This document shows, piece after piece, positions 7,015 to 9,120 of a DNA stretch of 9,120 bases (position 1 is its first letter; each line of letters begins with the position of its first letter). Location: contig JAILRR010000063.1 of assembly GCA_024698065.1 (NCBI GenBank), positions 1 through 9,120 on the forward strand, read 5' to 3'. Source of the stretch: Bacilli bacterium. GTDB taxonomy: Bacteria > Bacillota_I > Bacilli_A > RFN20 > CAG-826. Position numbers and translations under genes: made by a program. Under the pieces are notes generated by a model that was given only the letters and a program-made list of their open reading frames with translations, had not been told where the DNA came from and ran no database searches.

Positions 7015-8358
7015 TTAGTCGGCAAGAGTGCCCATTGGATCCCATGGATGGAGTTTCGTTGGGGTCGCCTCAGTGGCCTTGAGTTCCTCTTTGGAAAGGT
7101 ATTTCTTCATGATGACGGCCTGATAGACGAACTTGTCGAACCAGGATTCGCTCATGACGTAATAACCACTTAAAGCGCGGTCATTTCCCCAGCTGTTCTC
7201 AATTTTCCATCTGTTGGCTTTGCCATCTTTGATGTTGACGCCGGTGATGACCATCGCGTGATTCATCGCGCTATGCCAATAATCGAGCATCTGCTCTTTG
7301 GAGAATTCTACGCTTAAGCCGAATGGAGTCTCATAATCGAACGATTTGTCATCCCAGGCGAAGAGATTTGGGTCACGGTAGAAAGAAACGTCGCTGCCAA
7401 ACCAGACTGGCTCACCATCGGAAAGCTGTTTGATGATGAGTTCCTTGATACGCTCCATAGGGAGATTGAGGTGGTTGATTTCCTTTCCCTCTTTGACGTT
7501 GCCAAGATATTCGATCGTGAAGTTCTTCATATATGGCTTGTCGCTAGTCGGAGAGTTGATGATGGACTGATATTCGTCGATTCTCTCGCCGATATACTTC
7601 TCGAAGAAAGTTTTTGGGGTGAGGTCTTTGTCGATGTGATAGCCCTTCTCGTTCTCATATTCGAAGTCGAATGATTTTGGAGGGACGCCGAAGCAGTTAA
7701 GGAAGAGATGGTAGATCTTTTCCATGACTTCGTCTTTCATCTTTCTGGCTGTGGCCATATCCCCTTTCTTAAGGAATGGGGCGGCATCAGAAGCGAATTT
7801 TCTGATTGCGGCGTTCACTAAGAAGTCGCTTTCCTGGGTGTTTTCGCTCTGGAAGGTCTCTGGGAATTTGTTCTGTGGGACTAAGCCATATTTCTTGACG
7901 AGGTTGACGAACATATCCCACTGGCCACCGTCAGAGACTGGCATAGCAAGGATGAAATGAAGTTCTCTATCGTCATGGTCACGACCACCGAGTTCAAGGA
8001 TGGTCTCTAAAGCGAAGTTGGCTTTCTCGATTTTGTCGTAGAGAGAAATGTAGTTCTGAGAAAGCTCAAAGGACTTGAGTTCACATTTCTTGGCGATGAT
8101 TTCGCGAAGGACATTAAGACCGGCGAAAATCCAGCAACGGCCGCTTCTTTTCTGGTTGGCGACTGGGAGGGTCTTAAGGTCGATTGAGAAGGCCGGGGCG
8201 ACGTCTCCTAAAGCCCCTGGCTCATAGATTGAGGCGGAGATGTTCTCTTTACTAAGAGAATGCCTCACGATTGTGTTTTTCTTATCTTCGAAATAGTCTT
8301 TGGTGATTTTGGCGGTGACTTCCTCATTGAGGGCGCCGATAACTTGTTCTTTTGACAT
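7015..8358 (-). CDS. pepC: Aminopeptidase C (bleomycin hydrolase family, C1B)
   Basis: This cytosolic papain-fold cysteine aminopeptidase removes N-terminal residues from peptides. Its known relatives form hexameric cages. At 447 residues it has the family's normal length. The catalytic set is complete: the oxyanion Gln69 and nucleophile Cys75 in NQKRSGRCWIFAG (68-80), His367 in MNHAMVITG, and Asn388 in IENSWGND. Other family landmarks are ELSQNY near 98-103 and SDGGQWDMF in the middle. The C-terminus HPWDPMGTLAD matches the conserved WDPMG-x-LA arm, which reaches into the active site and restricts the enzyme to exopeptidase action. The ATG at 8358 is preceded by AAGGAG (8365-8370) at 6 bases. 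It is divergent from pepT, another cytosolic peptidase. There is no signal peptide, as expected. Confidence 0.95.
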   Translation of the reverse strand: MSKEQVIGALNEEVTAKITKDYFEDKKNTIVRHSLSKENISASIYEPGALGDVAPAFSIDLKTLPVANQKRSGRCWIFAGLNVLREIIAKKCELKSFELSQNYISLYDKIEKANFALETILELGGRDHDDRELHFILAMPVSDGGQWDMFVNLVKKYGLVPQNKFPETFQSENTQESDFLVNAAIRKFASDAAPFLKKGDMATARKMKDEVMEKIYHLFLNCFGVPPKSFDFEYENEKGYHIDKDLTPKTFFEKYIGERIDEYQSIINSPTSDKPYMKNFTIEYLGNVKEGKEINHLNLPMERIKELIIKQLSDGEPVWFGSDVSFYRDPNLFAWDDKSFDYETPFGLSVEFSKEQMLDYWHSAMNHAMVITGVNIKDGKANRWKIENSWGNDRALSGYYVMSESWFDKFVYQAVIMKKYLSKEELKATEATPTKLHPWDPMGTLAD

Positions 8359-8375
8359 TGTTGTCTCCTTTCTTA

Positions 8376-8444
8376 GAAAGACCTCCCCATTTTAGCGAAT
8401 AAGAACCCTCTTTGGTAGCGGAATGACCTTTTTAAAGGTCTTTC
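8376..8444. repeat. Inverted repeats in the pepC-pepT divergent control region
   Basis: Two related symmetric structures are visible. GACCTTT-TT-AAAGGTC at 8425-8440 is a perfect 16-base palindrome midway between the two genes. In addition GAAAGACCT (8376-8384) and AGGTCTTTC (8436-8444) form a 9-base inverted pair 51 bases apart, so the AGGTC core occurs repeatedly. The left copy lies between the pepC ribosome binding site and its possible -10. The site could be a shared operator. The 8425-8440 hairpin has only an irregular T-rich tract (TTTCCTT) after it and would be a poor terminator. Confidence 0.45.
8389..8394 (-). promoter_or_regulatory. Possible -10 element of pepC
   Basis: Minus-strand TAAAAT matches TATAAT at 5 of 6 positions and ends 30 bases before the pepC ATG, leaving room for the AAGGAG ribosome binding site. 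The position 17 bases further upstream reads TACCAA, so no convincing -35 is present and the call is weak. Confidence 0.3.
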
Positions 8445-8469
8445 CTTAGTGTTTTCCATTTGTTTGGTT

Positions 8470-8475
8470 TAGAAT
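8470..8475 (+). promoter_or_regulatory. Possible -10 element of pepT
   Basis: TAGAAT matches TATAAT at 5 of 6 positions and lies 27 bases before the pepT ATG, a normal leader length. The expected -35 position (about 8446-8452) reads TTAGTGT, which is poor, so the promoter may need an activator or the call may be wrong. Confidence 0.35.
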
Positions 8476-8502
8476 ACCTACGTTACGCGAGGTAAAGAAA
8501 AC

Positions 8503-9120
8503 ATGAACGAAAACTTAGAAAGATTCCTTAGATACATCAAGATCGACACTCAGTCGGATGAGAATTCGACCACAACTCCTAGCGCCAAAAAAGAATACGA
8601 CCTTCTTAACCTTCTTAGGAAAGAGCTCCTTGATCTTGGCATCGAAGGCGAAATCACCAAAGAAGGAAGGCTTTATGCCTATCTCCCTGGCGAAGAAGGA
8701 TTAGACGCTATTGGTTTAAACTCCCATGTCGACACTGCTCTAGAGATGCCAGGCGAAAACGTCAAAGCCCAGATCATCGAGAACTACGACGGAGGATATA
8801 TCAAGCTCAATGACGAATACTCCATGAGTCCAAAGGAATTCGATTCCCTGAAGGGACATGAGGGAGATACCCTTGTCGTCACCAGCGGTGGCACCCTTTT
8901 AGGAGGAGATGACAAAGCTGGCGTCGCCATCATCATGTCCGTCATTTCCTATTTGGTCAAAAACAAAGATGTCAAACATCATCCAATCTCCATCCTCTTC
9001 ACCCCTGATGAGGAAATCGGAAGGGGCCCAGAGCACTTCGACGCGAAGAAGTTCGGCGCGGATTACGCCTACACCGTCGATGGCGATTACCCAAACCACA
9101 TCGATTATGAGAATTTCAAT
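8503..9120 (+). CDS. pepT: Peptidase T (tripeptide aminopeptidase), 3' truncated by window
   Basis: This di-zinc M20B metallopeptidase of the cytosol cleaves the N-terminal residue from tripeptides. The first 206 residues of an enzyme normally about 410 long are visible, and the frame is open to the right edge. Motifs appear in family order: NSHVDTA (73-79) with metal ligand His75 and Asp77, LLGGDDKAGVA (132-142) with bridging Asp136, FTPDEEIGRG (166-175) with general base Glu170 and ligand Glu171, and AYTVDGD (189-195) with ligand Asp193. FTPDEE and AYTVDG distinguish PepT from other M20 peptidases. The start MNENLERFLRYIKIDTQS is the usual PepT N-terminus, preceded by GAGGT (8489-8493) at 9 bases. 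The last metal ligand, a C-terminal histidine, lies outside the window. It is transcribed away from pepC. Confidence 0.96.
   Translation, partial: MNENLERFLRYIKIDTQSDENSTTTPSAKKEYDLLNLLRKELLDLGIEGEITKEGRLYAYLPGEEGLDAIGLNSHVDTALEMPGENVKAQIIENYDGGYIKLNDEYSMSPKEFDSLKGHEGDTLVVTSGGTLLGGDDKAGVAIIMSVISYLVKNKDVKHHPISILFTPDEEIGRGPEHFDAKKFGADYAYTVDGDYPNHIDYENFN

Noticed and set aside
8425..8440. Hairpin GACCTTT-TT-AAAGGTC as an intrinsic terminator
   Set aside because: It lies between two divergent gene starts, where no transcript needs ending, is not GC-rich, and has no clean T-tract; an operator role fits better.
8359..8502. Riboswitch, T-box or small RNA in the pepC-pepT gap
   Set aside because: The leaders are only about 20-30 bases from the likely starts, with no T-box sequence, long stem set or recognisable aptamer.

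Overview
The window looks like an ordinary chromosomal segment of a low-to-mid-GC Gram-positive bacterium. Most likely it is a Bacillota lineage of the Erysipelotrichia/Mollicutes-like gut Bacilli, but that placement is an inference from gene content and style. Supporting signs are strong AGGAGG-type ribosome binding sites, a lipoprotein signal peptide, a salvage-type NAD gene and the PepC/PepT peptidase pair. TGA acts as a stop: the ABC ATPase ends in TGA inside a GTGA overlap with its permease. The standard code therefore applies, not the Mycoplasma code.

Layout, left to right: (1) The 3' end of a membrane-anchored protein (1-160, +), leading directly into nicotinate phosphoribosyltransferase pncB (163-1677, +). 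(2) A bidirectional terminator at 1691-1723 separates pncB from a convergent minus-strand block. (3) Read in its own direction, that block is pepC (8358 to 7015), then a secreted beta-helix lipoprotein (6922 to 5051), then a two-gene ABC exporter of the MacB/LolCDE/FtsX type (ATPase 4990 to 4286, permease 4289 to 1728). (4) A divergent intergenic region at 8359-8502 separates pepC from peptidase T, pepT, which runs off the right edge (8503-9120, +).

Functionally there are three themes. PncB makes nicotinate mononucleotide for NAD salvage. PepC (a C1B cysteine aminopeptidase) and PepT (an M20B tripeptidase) would finish cytosolic peptide breakdown and may share regulation through the inverted repeats between them. 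The lipoprotein and the ABC exporter act at the cell surface. No clear terminator separates these two, and each has an identical pair of promoter-like hexamers (TTGCTT...AAGATA) plus a palindrome in front of it.

I saw no mobile element, CRISPR array, tRNA, rRNA, phage gene or clear novel system. No gene-free stretch exceeds 300 bases; the longest is the 144-base gap at 8359-8502. The points most worth checking are the operator-like palindromes, the apparently near-leaderless ABC ATPase start, and the lipoprotein/exporter neighbourhood.
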